In this document: piece after piece, positions 37,636 through 47,271 of the stretch | How positions within the stretch are numbered: position 1 is the first letter of the stretch | Layout: every line of letters begins with the position of its first letter | From: Aurantimonas sp. Leaf443 | GTDB taxonomy: Bacteria; Pseudomonadota; Alphaproteobacteria; Rhizobiales; Rhizobiaceae | Assembly (NCBI RefSeq): GCF_001425575.1 | Contig: NZ_LMRD01000001.1 | Coordinates: 645,745-709,744, forward strand | Length of the DNA stretch: 64,000 bases | Direction of reading: 5' to 3' | The notes under the pieces: model-generated | Seen by the model: the letters and a program-made list of their open reading frames with translations, nothing else | Told to the model about the DNA's origin: nothing | The model's database searches: none | Position numbers and translations under genes: made by a program

Positions 37636-37701
37636 GGCGCGCACCTCCTCGTGCCGGCCGGATGTGGGGCGCAGCGCTTCGCGCGTAAAGGGCGCGCCGC
37701 C

Positions 37702-38283
37702 TCAGTCCTCGATATGGCGAAGGCCGGCGCGGAAGTAGTCGTAGCCGGTATAGAGCGTCACGATGGCCGAGAGCCACAGGAGGGCGATGCCGATCTCGGT
37801 CGTCGCCGGCATCATTTTGTCGGCGGCGGGCCCGGCGAGGAGGAAGCCGACCGAGACCATCTGCATCGTCGTCTTCCACTTGGCGAGATTGGTCACGGGC
37901 ACGCTGACCTTCAGTTCCGCCAGATATTCGCGAAGGCCCGAGACGAGGATCTCGCGGCACAGGATGACGATCGCCGCCCAGAGCGACCAGCCGGCGATCG
38001 TGCCGTCGGCGGCGAGCAGAAGGAGGACGGCGGCCACGAGGAGCTTGTCGGCGATCGGGTCCAGCATGCGGCCGATGGTCGAGGTCTGCTGCCAGGCGCG
38101 GGCGAGATAGCCGTCGAAGAAGTCCGTCACGCTCGCGGCGATGAAGATGGCGAGCGCCCACCAGCGCGCGGCGTCCGAGCCCGAGAGCTTGCCCTCGACG
38201 AAGAAGCACAGGACCACGAGCGGCACGCAGGCGATGCGCACATAGGTCAGAATGTTCGGCAGGTTGAACGCCCTGGAGGCCAT
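37702..38283 (-). CDS. pgsA: CDP-diacylglycerol--glycerol-3-phosphate 3-phosphatidyltransferase
   Basis: Committed step to phosphatidylglycerol and cardiolipin. 193 residues; begins NLPNILTYVRIACVP; motif DFFDGYLARAWQQTSTIG followed by RMLDPIADK contains the D-G-A-R-G-D-D residues of CDP-alcohol phosphatidyltransferases. Four to five membrane segments. uvrC-pgsA-moaD-moaE is a conserved order in Hyphomicrobiales. Confidence 0.95.
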   Translation of the reverse strand: MASRAFNLPNILTYVRIACVPLVVLCFFVEGKLSGSDAARWWALAIFIAASVTDFFDGYLARAWQQTSTIGRMLDPIADKLLVAAVLLLLAADGTIAGWSLWAAIVILCREILVSGLREYLAELKVSVPVTNLAKWKTTMQMVSVGFLLAGPAADKMMPATTEIGIALLWLSAIVTLYTGYDYFRAGLRHIED

Positions 38284-38507
38284 GGATCAGTCCGGTCCGT
38301 TCTCGTCGATGGACGGATGAGGCGCGCGCGGCACGAAGCCCCGCCCGCGCCGGGAAGGATGGGCCGCTCGCGCGGCGGCGTGTCCTCGAACGGGCACGGC
38401 CGCGCACGATCGGCCGGCGGCATCTTGAAGCGCGCGCGACGGGTCGCCGTCAACCGCAGAAGGGCGTTTGTTCCCCAATCGCCTGCGCAAAGCCGTGAAA
38501 ATGCGGC

Positions 38508-40649
38508 TCAGCCACGTTCGTGGAAGTGGTCGTAGATCGACTTGGCCATGGTCTCGGAAATACCCTCCACGGCGCGAAGGTCCGCGAGCGCGGCGCGCGA
38601 GACGGCCTTGGCCGTGCCGAAATGGTGCAGGAGCGCGCGCTTGCGCGAGGGGCCGATGCCGCCGATCTCGTCGAGCGGGTTCTTCACCAGCTCCTTCTTG
38701 CGGCGCGCGCGATGCGTGCCGATGGCGAAGCGGTGCGCCTCGTCGCGCAGCCGCTGGACGAAGTAGAGGACGGGATCGCGCGGCGGCAGCGAGAAGGGCT
38801 CGCGCCCCTCCATCACGAAGCGCTCGCGGCCGGCATCGCGGTCGACGCCCTTGGCGATGCCGATCGTCGTCACCTTGTCGGCGATGCCGAGCTCGGCGAG
38901 TATGCCGCGCACCGCCGACATCTGGCCCTTGCCGCCGTCGATGAAGACGAGGTCCGGCCAGGCCGGCATGGCGGCGTCGTCGGCCGCCAGATCCTCCGCA
39001 TCTGCCTGCGGATCGGCCGGGGCGGGAGCCTGCGGACCCTCGGAATGCTCCTTGATGAGGCGCGAGAAGCGGCGCGTCATCACCTCCTTCATCATGCCGA
39101 AATCGTCGCCCGGCGTGATGTCCGTGCCCTTGATGTTGAACTTGCGGTACTGGTTCTTGGTGAAGCCCTCGGGCCCCGCCACGATCATCGCGCCGACCGC
39201 CGCCGTGCCGGAAATGTGCGAGTTGTCGAAGACCTCGATGCGCCGCGGCGTGTGGGCGAGGCCGAACGTCTCCTTCACGCCGGCGAGCAGCCGGGCCTGC
39301 GAGGAGGTCTCGGCGAGCCGGCGGCCGAGCGCCTCGCGGGCATTGCCGGCGGCGTGGTCGACGAGATCCTTCTTCTCGCCGCGCGCCGGCATCGTCACCT
39401 GCACCTTGTGGCCCGCCTTCAGCGACAGCGCCTCGCCCAGGAGCGCTTCCTCCTCCAACTTCACCGACAGGAGCACGAGGCGCGGCACCGGCTTGTCGTC
39501 GTAGAACTGCGCGAGAAAGGCGCCCAGCACCTCCTGCGGCTCCAGCGAGGAATCGGCTTTCGGAAAATAGGGCCGGTTGCCCCAGTTCTGCCCGGTGCGG
39601 AAGAAGAAGACCTGGATGCAGGTGAGCCCGCCTTCCTGGTGGATGGCGAAGACGTCCGCCTCCTCCACGCCGGCCGGGTTGATGCCCTGGTGGCCCTGCA
39701 CATGGGCAAGCGCCGCGAGGCGGTCGCGGTAGAGGGCGGCGCGCTCGAAATCGAGCGACTGCGAGGCCTCCTGCATGGCGCTCGAGAGATGCTGCTTCAC
39801 CTGGCCCGAGCGCCCGGAGAGGAAGGCCTTCGCCTCGCCGACGAGCGCGGCGTAGTCCTCGTTCGACACCTCGTTCGTGCAGGGGCCGGAGCAGCGCTTG
39901 ATCTGGTAGAGGAGGCAGGGCCGCGTGCGCGTTTCGTAGACCGAATCGGTGCAGGTGCGCAGGAGGAAGGCGCGCTGCAGCGCGTTCAGCGTGCGCCCCA
40001 CCGCGCCGGCTGAGGCGAATGGGCCGAAATAGGCGCCCTTGCGCGAGCGCGCGCCCCGATGCTTCACGATGGCGGGCGCCGCGTGGTCCTGCGTCACCAA
40101 AATGTAGGGAAACGACTTGTCGTCGCGCATGAGCACGTTGAATCGCGGTCTCAGGCGCTTGATGAGATTGGCTTCGAGGAGAAGCGCCTCGGTCTCCGTG
40201 CGCGTCGTCACGAATTCCATGTGCCGCGTCTCGCGGATCATCCGCGCGATGCGCTGGGTATGGCCGCCGAGCCGGGTGTAGCTCGTCACCCGCTTCTTCA
40301 GGGAGCGCGCCTTGCCGACATAGAGGACCTCCTTGTCGGCGCCGAACATGCGGTAGACGCCGGGACCGTTCGGCAGGCGGCGGACGAAGGCGGCGATGAG
40401 CTCGGCCCCGACGAGACCCTCGCCGATCTCCTCGCCGCCATGGTCCCAGTCGATGGCCGCGACGAGCGCCGCGTTCGCTGACCCCGCGCCGTTTTCCTCC
40501 ACCTCGTCCGCGTCGAGATCCTCCTCGAGCGTGTCGTCGAATTCCGGGTCGGTCTGGCTGGGCATGGAATCGAGGTCTTCGTCGCTATTGCGGGGCATCA
40601 GGGCGCGGCCGGAATGGCGCGAATGGCGTTGCGGGCGGGATCTCCTCAT
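38508..40649 (-). CDS. uvrC: excinuclease ABC subunit C
   Basis: Makes both incisions in nucleotide excision repair. 713 residues: GIY-YIG nuclease (about 90-170, [21 protein letters not shown]), UvrBC domain (about 265-300), RNase H-like endonuclease domain (about 465-640, [19 protein letters not shown]), and helix-hairpin-helix at the C-terminus. The first 80 residues are an acidic extension. ATG at 40649 has AAGGAAGAAGGAG just upstream and a TATAGA -10 at 40678-40673, which favours it over the ATG at 40598. Confidence 0.95.
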   Translation of the reverse strand: MRRSRPQRHSRHSGRALMPRNSDEDLDSMPSQTDPEFDDTLEEDLDADEVEENGAGSANAALVAAIDWDHGGEEIGEGLVGAELIAAFVRRLPNGPGVYRMFGADKEVLYVGKARSLKKRVTSYTRLGGHTQRIARMIRETRHMEFVTTRTETEALLLEANLIKRLRPRFNVLMRDDKSFPYILVTQDHAAPAIVKHRGARSRKGAYFGPFASAGAVGRTLNALQRAFLLRTCTDSVYETRTRPCLLYQIKRCSGPCTNEVSNEDYAALVGEAKAFLSGRSGQVKQHLSSAMQEASQSLDFERAALYRDRLAALAHVQGHQGINPAGVEEADVFAIHQEGGLTCIQVFFFRTGQNWGNRPYFPKADSSLEPQEVLGAFLAQFYDDKPVPRLVLLSVKLEEEALLGEALSLKAGHKVQVTMPARGEKKDLVDHAAGNAREALGRRLAETSSQARLLAGVKETFGLAHTPRRIEVFDNSHISGTAAVGAMIVAGPEGFTKNQYRKFNIKGTDITPGDDFGMMKEVMTRRFSRLIKEHSEGPQAPAPADPQADAEDLAADDAAMPAWPDLVFIDGGKGQMSAVRGILAELGIADKVTTIGIAKGVDRDAGRERFVMEGREPFSLPPRDPVLYFVQRLRDEAHRFAIGTHRARRKKELVKNPLDEIGGIGPSRKRALLHHFGTAKAVSRAALADLRAVEGISETMAKSIYDHFHERG

Positions 40650-40925
40650 GAGGCTCCTTCTTCCTTCGCGCCTCTATATGATCGCGCAGGCGCCCGTTGG
40701 GGAGGGGCTTCACTTCGCCGCGACCGCCGGCCCGGAAACGGCGCCGCGCCCGCTGTGGCAGGAGGGCCGCAGGCCTGCGCCAGACGGCGGGTCTTGAACG
40801 GTCTTCTCGCAAAAGCCACCTGTCTGCCGCAAGTTCGGCATCCTTTCTGCCTGAACTCGCGTTAGCGCGATGACCGCTGTCGACGACGCAGCGGGCGGCC
40901 CGCGCCCCGACGTGAAGACGGATCG

Positions 40926-41603
40926 ATGACCATGACCGCCACCCGTATCCTCGCAGGCCTCGGCCTCCTGGCGCTGCTGCAGACGCCGGCGCTCGCCGCG
41001 GACGCCGTGACCGAGGCGCCGATGCCGGCGCCCGTGCCCGCCTACGAGGCGAGTCCGCAGATGCCGATCCATGTCTGGTCCGGACCCTATGCGGGGGCCT
41101 TCGTCGGCTACAACGCCACGGAGTTCGACAGGGCGGGCGGCGCGAGCTTCGACGGCAACGGCTTCGTCGGCGGCGTCTATGCCGGCTACAACCTCCAGAC
41201 CGACGCGCTGGTCTACGGCATCGAGGGCGATATCGGCGGCGGCGATTTCGATGCCAGGGGCGTGGACGGGCGCAACGGTTCGTCCATCGACGGGCAGTCC
41301 AACGTCTTCGGCTCGCTGCGCGGGCGCGTGGGCGTGGCGGTCGATCCGTTCCTGGTCTTCGCCACGGGCGGCGTGGCGGCGGCGCAGAGCGAACTCTCGC
41401 TGGACGGCGCCTCCGACACCAAGACCAGCGTCGGCTACACGCTCGGCGCCGGCGTCGAGACCAGGATCACCGATTCGGTGACCTCCCGCCTCGAATACCG
41501 CTATTCCGACTTCGGCAAGGAAACCTACGACCTCGGCAACACGAGCGTCTCGTCGGGCTTCGACGAGCACTCGATCCGTGCCGGCGTCGCGCTGAAGTTC
41601 TGA
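40926..41603 (+). CDS. Omp25/Omp31-type outer-membrane beta-barrel protein
   Basis: 225 residues with a signal peptide of about 25 residues (ending ALAA-DAV). The mature part starts with a Pro-rich linker (about 30-50) then an eight-strand barrel: WSGPYAGAFVGYN, GGVYAGYNLQ, YGIEGDIGGG, GSLRGRVGVAV, and the terminal strand SIRAGVALKF ending in Phe. Typical of the abundant Omp25-family proteins of Hyphomicrobiales that stabilise the envelope. Single gene; ATG at 40926 (a second ATG six bases on). Confidence 0.9.
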   Translation: MTMTATRILAGLGLLALLQTPALAADAVTEAPMPAPVPAYEASPQMPIHVWSGPYAGAFVGYNATEFDRAGGASFDGNGFVGGVYAGYNLQTDALVYGIEGDIGGGDFDARGVDGRNGSSIDGQSNVFGSLRGRVGVAVDPFLVFATGGVAAAQSELSLDGASDTKTSVGYTLGAGVETRITDSVTSRLEYRYSDFGKETYDLGNTSVSSGFDEHSIRAGVALKF

Positions 41604-41662
41604 TCCCGGCGACGCGCGAAGGCGGGACGGCGGCGATGCCTCCGCCCGCCCGGCTTCCGTCG

Positions 41663-42283
41663 TCAGGCCGCCTTCGGCAGCGCCTCGGCGAGGGCCGGAT
41701 TCTCCGCCTTGAACGTCTCGAGCCAGGCGGCGAGCGCCGGGTGATCGGCGGCGATGCGGCCGGGGAAGCGCACATCCATCCAGCCGATCAGGCCGGCGAG
41801 CGCGAGATGGCCGATGCCGGGCGTCGGCGCCAGCGTCGGCACCATCGAGGCGAGGAGGGCGAGGCCCCGCTCGGCCTTGCGGGTCTGCTTGTCCACCCAG
41901 GGCTGGTGGCGCTTGTCCTCCGGCCGGTAGCGCACCTCGTAGACGGTGAGGATGAGCGCGTCGGTCACGCCGTCGGCGACGGCCTCCAGCTTCTTGGCGG
42001 CGAGCCACCCGTCCATGTCCTGCGGGACGAGCCTGTGGCCCGACAGCCGGTCGAGATAGTCGCAGATCACGCGGCTGTCGTAGACGGTCTCGCCGGTCGC
42101 GAGCACCAGGGCCGGGATCTTGCCGAGCGGATTGGCCGCGAGAAGGTCCGCCGGCTCCTGGGTCGTATCGGTGGCGACGGTCTCGAGCGCGATGCCGCAA
42201 AGGGCGGCTGCCATGCGGGCCTTGGCGGCGAAGGGCGAGGGCGCGGAGTAGAAGAGGCGCATCGGCTGGCTGGCTGCTGTCAT
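41663..42283 (-). CDS. glutathione S-transferase family protein
   Basis: 206 residues. N-terminal domain MRLFYSAPSPFAAKARMAA (8-26) with Ser at the usual catalytic position, NPLGKIPALVL and VYDSRVICDYLDRL for glutathione contact; C-terminal helical domain includes GIGHLALAGLIGWMDVRF. Substrate unknown. ATG at 42283, eleven bases after the stop of the secreted unknown gene, so probably cotranscribed. Confidence 0.9.
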   Translation of the reverse strand: MTAASQPMRLFYSAPSPFAAKARMAAALCGIALETVATDTTQEPADLLAANPLGKIPALVLATGETVYDSRVICDYLDRLSGHRLVPQDMDGWLAAKKLEAVADGVTDALILTVYEVRYRPEDKRHQPWVDKQTRKAERGLALLASMVPTLAPTPGIGHLALAGLIGWMDVRFPGRIAADHPALAAWLETFKAENPALAEALPKAA

Positions 42284-42294
42284 CGTCCCGGGCC

Positions 42295-42822
42295 TTATTT
42301 CGTCACCAGCGTCGTCGGCGGATAGCGGCGCAGCGACTGGCACTCGGCGCCGTAGACATGCCACTCGTCGAGGCCGAGCACGCAGCCCTCCGCGCGCCAG
42401 CCCCAGCGCGACAGGAGGCCGACATGGCCGCCAGCCGCCGCAAAGCCCATCGGATACTCGATCACGTAATAGATCGGCCGCACCTTCTGGTCGGAGACGA
42501 GCGCGCGCGCCTCGCAGTAGCGGCGCTCGATCGGACTGTCCTCCATCTTGGGAGAATAGGCCTTCTCGATCATGCCGCTGAATTCGAAGATCTGCAGCGG
42601 CACCTGCAAGACGCGCGGCGCGCCGTATTCGAACTGGTCCTCGACCTGCGCGAGGACGCGGGCGTCGTCGCAATAGGGCAGGGTGGAACTCGGAACGCCG
42701 GCGGCACCCGGATAGACCGGCGCGGAGCGGTAGCCCGTCCCCATGTCGGCGGCGGAAGCCGCGCCGGCGAGGGCGGCGAGCGCCACGGCGGTGGCGGAGA
42801 GGAGGGTCGCAAGCGTGCGCAT
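42295..42822 (-). CDS. secreted protein of unknown function
   Basis: 175 residues with a clear signal peptide (about 1-24, ending AGAASA-ADMG). The mature protein has four cysteines (YCDDAR, RYCEAR, EGCVLG, AECQSLRR), suggesting two disulfides, and a HVYGAECQSLRR ending. I have a weak memory of similar proteins in other Hyphomicrobiales but no name. Located between rlmJ and a GST; no functional clue from neighbours. Confidence 0.75.
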   Translation of the reverse strand: MRTLATLLSATAVALAALAGAASAADMGTGYRSAPVYPGAAGVPSSTLPYCDDARVLAQVEDQFEYGAPRVLQVPLQIFEFSGMIEKAYSPKMEDSPIERRYCEARALVSDQKVRPIYYVIEYPMGFAAAGGHVGLLSRWGWRAEGCVLGLDEWHVYGAECQSLRRYPPTTLVTK

Positions 42823-42852
42823 GGGTCGAGCCTTAGTCGTCGTCGCGGACGG

Positions 42853-43749
42853 TCATGCGCCGACCCTAGCACGGCGGGCCGGCTTGTCTGCCGCCCGAGC
42901 CGCATCGAGGGATGGAAACACGTCGTATGTTGCGCCGGGGTTGCGTCCCAGCAACGCCCGGAGCTTTTTCAGGATCTCCCCCGCCTCCTGCGCGAAGACG
43001 AAGGGCGGGTTGAGAACGGCCAGCCCCGTGCCGACGAAGCGCTCGTCCGGCGAATAGGGCTCGACGAAGAATTCGGTCACGACCGTCTCGCCCGCTCCGA
43101 GCGTCGCCAGCGCCTCCAGGAGCGCCTCGCGCGCGGCCGGTCGCTTCAGCGGGTACCACAGCGCGTAGGTGCCGCCCGGCCAGCGCCGCAGCGCGGCGGC
43201 GAGCCCGGCGCGGATCGCCTCGATCTCGTCGGGGCGCTCGAAGGGCGGGTCGATCAGCACCAGCCCGCGCTTCTCCTTCGGCGGAAGATGGGCGCCGAGC
43301 GCCAGCCAGCCGTCGAGGGCGAAGGTCTTCGTCTGGATGTCGCCGGAAAACAGCGCCTTCAGCCGGGCGCCGTCCTGCGGATGGAGCTCGTAGGCCGAGA
43401 GCCTGTCCTGCGGGCGCAGGAGCCGGCGCGCGATGAGCGGCGAGCCGGGATAGCGGCGCTCGGTCAGATCGGCGAGGACGCAGTCGAGATAGGGGCGCAG
43501 GAGCGGATCGGTCCCGATCTCCGCCGTGCCGAGCCCGTCGTCGCCGAGGAGGCGCTCGATCCCCTCCGCGCTCTCGCGCGTGCGCGTCGCCTCCTCGCCC
43601 GAGAGATCGTAGAGGCCGGGGCCGGCATGGGTGTCGACGACGCGGAAGGCCTTGTCCTTGCGTTTCAGGTAAGCGATCAGCCGCGACAGGAGCGCATGTT
43701 TCACCACGTCCGCGAAGTTTCCGGCATGGTAGGCGTGGCGATAGTTCAA
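42853..43749 (-). CDS. rlmJ: 23S rRNA (adenine(2030)-N6)-methyltransferase
   Basis: 298 residues. Begins MNYRHAYHAGNFADVVKHALLS, the RlmJ hallmark, with VVDTHAGPGLYDL for SAM binding and the catalytic motif DPPFE. Modifies A2030 of 23S rRNA. ATG at 43749; divergent from the Old Yellow Enzyme gene. Confidence 0.95.
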   Translation of the reverse strand: MNYRHAYHAGNFADVVKHALLSRLIAYLKRKDKAFRVVDTHAGPGLYDLSGEEATRTRESAEGIERLLGDDGLGTAEIGTDPLLRPYLDCVLADLTERRYPGSPLIARRLLRPQDRLSAYELHPQDGARLKALFSGDIQTKTFALDGWLALGAHLPPKEKRGLVLIDPPFERPDEIEAIRAGLAAALRRWPGGTYALWYPLKRPAAREALLEALATLGAGETVVTEFFVEPYSPDERFVGTGLAVLNPPFVFAQEAGEILKKLRALLGRNPGATYDVFPSLDAARAADKPARRARVGA

Positions 43750-43817
43750 GCGGAGCGCTCCGGGGCCGTGATCGTTCGCCGGGCGCGCAACACTGCGTTC
43801 ACGCCCTTTGATGCGAT

Positions 43818-43836
43818 GCGATACGATCTATATCGC
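43818..43836 (+). promoter_or_regulatory. promoter -10 and palindromic operator of the alkene reductase gene
   Basis: CTATAT (43828-43833) is a perfect -10 for alphaproteobacteria; the -35 is poor (CTTTGA about 16 bp upstream). The inverted repeat GCGATA-N7-TATCGC (43818-43836) spans the -10, a placement typical of repressor operators. ATG is about 45 bp downstream. Confidence 0.5.
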
Positions 43837-43881
43837 CCTGCACGAACGAGGCCCAGCCTCGCCTCCACGAAAGGTCCGTGC

Positions 43882-44994
43882 ATGTCCAGTTCCAAGCTCT
43901 TCGAGCCCTTCGACCTCGGCCCCAACCGCCTCGCCAACCGCGTCGTCATGGCGCCGCTGACGCGCTCGCGCGCGACGCCCGACGGGGTGCCGCGCCAGAT
44001 GCATGTCGACTACTACACCCAGCGCGCCAGCGCCGGCCTCATCATCAACGAGGCGACCAATATCAGCGTCGAGGGCCGCGGCTACGCCTTCACGCCGGGC
44101 ATTTATACCGACGAGCAGGTCGAGGCCTGGAAGAAGGTCACGGACGGCGTCCACGCCGCCGGCGGCAAGATCTTCCTGCAGTTCTGGCATGTCGGGCGTA
44201 TCTCGCATCCCGACCTCCAGGAAAACGGCCAGCTGCCCGTGGCGCCTTCGGCCGTGACGCCCAAGGGCCAGGCCTTCACCGAGGAGGGCATGAAGGACCA
44301 CGTGACGCCGCGCGCGCTCGAGACCGACGAGCTGCCGCGCGTCGTCGCCGACTACGTCCATGCCGCCGAGAACGCCAAGAAGGCCGGGTTCGACGGTGTC
44401 GAGGTGCATTCGGCGAACGGCTACCTTCTCGACCAGTTCCTGCGCGACGGCGCCAACAAGCGCACCGACGCCTATGGCGGCTCCGTCGAGAACCGCCTGC
44501 GCTTTCCGCTCGAGGTGATCGACGCGGTGGTGAAGGTCTGGGGTTCGGACCGCGTCGGCGTGCGCATCTCTCCGGTGACGAGCGCCGGCGACCTCGCCGA
44601 TTCCGATCCGCAGCCGCTGTTCGAGGCCTATGTGGCCGAGCTTTCCAAGCGCAAGCTCGCCTATCTCCACGTCATCGAGGGCCAGACGGGCGGTCCGCGC
44701 GACAAGGACGGCTTCGATTACAAGCGCCTGCGCGCCCTCTACGACGGCGTCTACATGGCCAATAACGGCTATGACGAGGCGCTCGGCGAGAAGCGGCTGG
44801 AGGCGGGCGAGATCGACCTCGTCTGTTTCGGCAAGCCCTTCATCTCCAATCCCGACCTCGTGGAGCGCATGGAGATCGGCGCCCCGCTGGCCGAGTGGGA
44901 CCAGAAGACCTTCTACGGCGGCGACGAGCACGGCTACACGGACTATCCCAAGCTGAGCGTCGAGGAGCGGGCCCGCTACGCCAAGGCGGCCTGA
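43882..44994 (+). CDS. alkene reductase (Old Yellow Enzyme family)
   Basis: FMN-dependent reductase of activated alkenes, nitro compounds and similar electrophiles; NemA-like. 370 residues. Seen: RVVMAPLTRSRA, FLQFWHVGRISHP, the His/Asn pair in EVHSANGYLLDQF, RVGVRISP and DLVCFGKPFISNPDL. Full length and TIM-barrel layout normal. Its -10 lies inside a palindrome, suggesting inducible control, as for nemA under NemR. Followed by a strong terminator. Confidence 0.93.
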   Translation: MSSSKLFEPFDLGPNRLANRVVMAPLTRSRATPDGVPRQMHVDYYTQRASAGLIINEATNISVEGRGYAFTPGIYTDEQVEAWKKVTDGVHAAGGKIFLQFWHVGRISHPDLQENGQLPVAPSAVTPKGQAFTEEGMKDHVTPRALETDELPRVVADYVHAAENAKKAGFDGVEVHSANGYLLDQFLRDGANKRTDAYGGSVENRLRFPLEVIDAVVKVWGSDRVGVRISPVTSAGDLADSDPQPLFEAYVAELSKRKLAYLHVIEGQTGGPRDKDGFDYKRLRALYDGVYMANNGYDEALGEKRLEAGEIDLVCFGKPFISNPDLVERMEIGAPLAEWDQKTFYGGDEHGYTDYPKLSVEERARYAKAA

Positions 44995-45030
44995 CGCTTT
45001 CCGGAGCGACGCCATTGCATGACGATCGAG

Positions 45031-45062
45031 GGGCCGGGTTCCGAAGGGAGCCCGGCCCTTTC
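45031..45062 (+). terminator. rho-independent terminator of the alkene reductase gene
   Basis: GGGCCGGGTTCC (45031-45042) pairs with GGAGCCCGGCCC (45047-45058) with one G-T wobble around GAAG, then CTTTCGCTT. 36 bp after the stop. Confidence 0.75.
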
Positions 45063-45147
45063 GCTTGTCCGGACGGGACGCGCGTCGATGGCGTCCATTC
45101 GCAAAATGAATGGGCGGGCGGGGCGGCGCTCGGTCTATGATCGCGGC

Positions 45148-47256
45148 ATGAACGAGATGATCAGACCCACCGTCGGGCACACGGCCTGCCCGCACGATTG
45201 CCCCTCCACCTGCGCGCTGGATGTCGAGATTCTCGACGCGCGCACCATCGGCCGCGTGCGCGGGGCGGCGGACAACGACTACACGGCGGGCGTCATCTGC
45301 GCGAAGGTGGCCCGCTACGCCGAACGAATCCACCACAAGGACAGGCTCCTGAAGCCGCTTCAGCGCGTCGGGCCGAAGGGCTCGGGCGAGTGGCGCGAGA
45401 TCGGTTTCGACGACGCGCTCGATCTCGTGGCGGAGGCCTTCGTCAAGGCCGAGGCGCGGTACGGCTCGGAATCGGTCTGGCCCTACCAGTATGCCGGCAC
45501 GATGGGCCTCGTGCAGCGCGACGGCATCCACCGCCTGCGGCACGCCAAGCGCTACTCCAACCAGTTCGATTCGATCTGCACCAACATGGCCTGGGCGGGA
45601 TGGGCGGCGGGCGCGGGCGCGCTGCGCGGCGCCGATCCGCGCGAGATGGCCAAATCCGACTGCGTGGTGATCTGGGGCACCAACGCGGTGGCGACGCAGG
45701 TCAACGTGATGACCCATGCGGTGAAGGCCCGGAAGGACCGCGGCGCGAAGATCGTCGTCATCGACATCTACGACAACGCCACGATGAAGCAGGCGGACCT
45801 CGCCTTGAAGCTGCGCCCGGGAACCGACGGCGCGCTCGCCTGCGCGCTGATGCACGTCGCCTTCCGCGACGGCACGGCCGACCGCGACTATCTCGCCCGC
45901 TATACCGACGACCCGGCCGGGCTCGAGGCGCATCTGGCCTCGCGGACGCCGCACTGGGCGGCCGCCATCACCGGCCTCGGCGCCGAGGAGATCGAGGCCT
46001 TCGCGGCGCTGATCGGCGCGCGCAGGCGCACCTTCTTCCGCCTCGGCTACGGCTTCACGCGCCAGCGCAACGGCGCGCCCGCCATGCATGCCGCGCTCAG
46101 CGTTCCCGCGGTCTACGGCCATTGGCGCGAGGAGGGCGGGGGCGCCTTCCATTCGAACTCCGACATTTTCGGCCTCGACAAGAGCCTCGTCATGGGCAGC
46201 GCGACGCGCGACCCGGCCGTGCGCCATCTCGACCAGTCGCGCATCGGCGCCGTCCTGACCGGCGACCGCGCGGCGCTGATGGACGGGCCGCCGGTGACGG
46301 CGATGATCCTGCAGAACACCAACCCGGCCAATGTCTGCCCGGAGCAGCGGCTGGTGAAGGCGGGGCTCCTGCGCGAGGATCTCTTCGTCTGCGTGCACGA
46401 GCAGTTCATGACGGACACGGCGCTGCTCGCCGACCTCGTCCTGCCCGCCACGATGTTCCTGGAGCACGACGACATCTATCGCGGCGGCGGGCAGAGCCAC
46501 GTCATCCTCGGACCGAAGGTCGTGGAGGCGCCGGAGGGCCCGCGCTCGAACCATGCCGTCATCGAGGGGCTGGCCCAACGCCTCGGCGTCGCCGACAGGC
46601 CGGGCTTCGGCCTCAGCGAGCGCGCGCTCATCGACGACATGCTGGCGCGCTCGGGCTACGAGGGCGGCTTCGACGCGCTGAAGGAAGGCCGCTGGTCGGA
46701 CCGCCAGCCTCCTTTCGAAGCGGCGCATTTCCTGTCCGGCTTCGCCCATCCGGGCGGCCGCTTCCGGTTCCGGCCGGACTGGACGGGCACGATGTCGCCG
46801 AACCGTCCGCCCGAATCGATGGGCCCGCAGGGGCCGCATGCGGCGCTTCCCTCCTTTCCCGACCATGTCGAGCTGATCGAGAGCGCGGACGCCGAACATC
46901 CCTACCGTCTCGCCACCTCGCCGGCGCGCCAGTTCCTCAATTCGACCTTCGCCGAGACGGACGGCTCGCGCAAGCGCGAGGGGCAGCCGACCCTGCTGGT
47001 CCATCCCGAGGATGCCGCCCGCGAGAGGCTGGCGACGGGGGCGGTGGTCTCGGTCGGCAACCGGCGCGGCGAGGTGCGGCTCGTGGTCGAGGTCAGCGAC
47101 ACGGTGCGGCCGGGCGTCGTGATCCACGAGGGGCTCTGGGCGAATGCCGACTTCCTCGACGGCGAGGGCATCAACGTCCTCACCGGCGCCGATCCCGTCG
47201 CGCCCTTCGGCGGCGCGGCCTTCCACGACAATCGCGTCTGGCTCAGAGCCGCCTGA
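45148..47256 (+). CDS. molybdopterin-dependent oxidoreductase with [4Fe-4S] site
   Basis: 702-residue member of the DMSO reductase/formate dehydrogenase superfamily. N-terminal cluster ligands C14-x3-C18-x3-C22 and C51; molybdopterin-binding stretches YQYAGTMG, CVVIWGTNAVATQ, KIVVIDIYDN and ILQNTNPANVCPEQ; C-terminal molydopterin-dinucleotide domain (about 590-700, VSVGNRRGEVRL). No twin-arginine signal, so cytoplasmic. ATG at 45148 gives MNEMIRPTVGHTACPHDCPSTC-type start; the frame opens upstream to 45019 across the terminator. No electron-transfer or chaperone subunit is next to it. Substrate unknown. Confidence 0.88.
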   Translation: MNEMIRPTVGHTACPHDCPSTCALDVEILDARTIGRVRGAADNDYTAGVICAKVARYAERIHHKDRLLKPLQRVGPKGSGEWREIGFDDALDLVAEAFVKAEARYGSESVWPYQYAGTMGLVQRDGIHRLRHAKRYSNQFDSICTNMAWAGWAAGAGALRGADPREMAKSDCVVIWGTNAVATQVNVMTHAVKARKDRGAKIVVIDIYDNATMKQADLALKLRPGTDGALACALMHVAFRDGTADRDYLARYTDDPAGLEAHLASRTPHWAAAITGLGAEEIEAFAALIGARRRTFFRLGYGFTRQRNGAPAMHAALSVPAVYGHWREEGGGAFHSNSDIFGLDKSLVMGSATRDPAVRHLDQSRIGAVLTGDRAALMDGPPVTAMILQNTNPANVCPEQRLVKAGLLREDLFVCVHEQFMTDTALLADLVLPATMFLEHDDIYRGGGQSHVILGPKVVEAPEGPRSNHAVIEGLAQRLGVADRPGFGLSERALIDDMLARSGYEGGFDALKEGRWSDRQPPFEAAHFLSGFAHPGGRFRFRPDWTGTMSPNRPPESMGPQGPHAALPSFPDHVELIESADAEHPYRLATSPARQFLNSTFAETDGSRKREGQPTLLVHPEDAARERLATGAVVSVGNRRGEVRLVVEVSDTVRPGVVIHEGLWANADFLDGEGINVLTGADPVAPFGGAAFHDNRVWLRAA

Positions 47257-47271
47257 GGGTAGCTCGCGGCC

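Noticed and set aside
43828-47226. 1132-codon minus-strand open frame over the alkene reductase and molybdopterin genes
   Set aside because: Antisense shadow; both plus-strand genes have complete family motifs.
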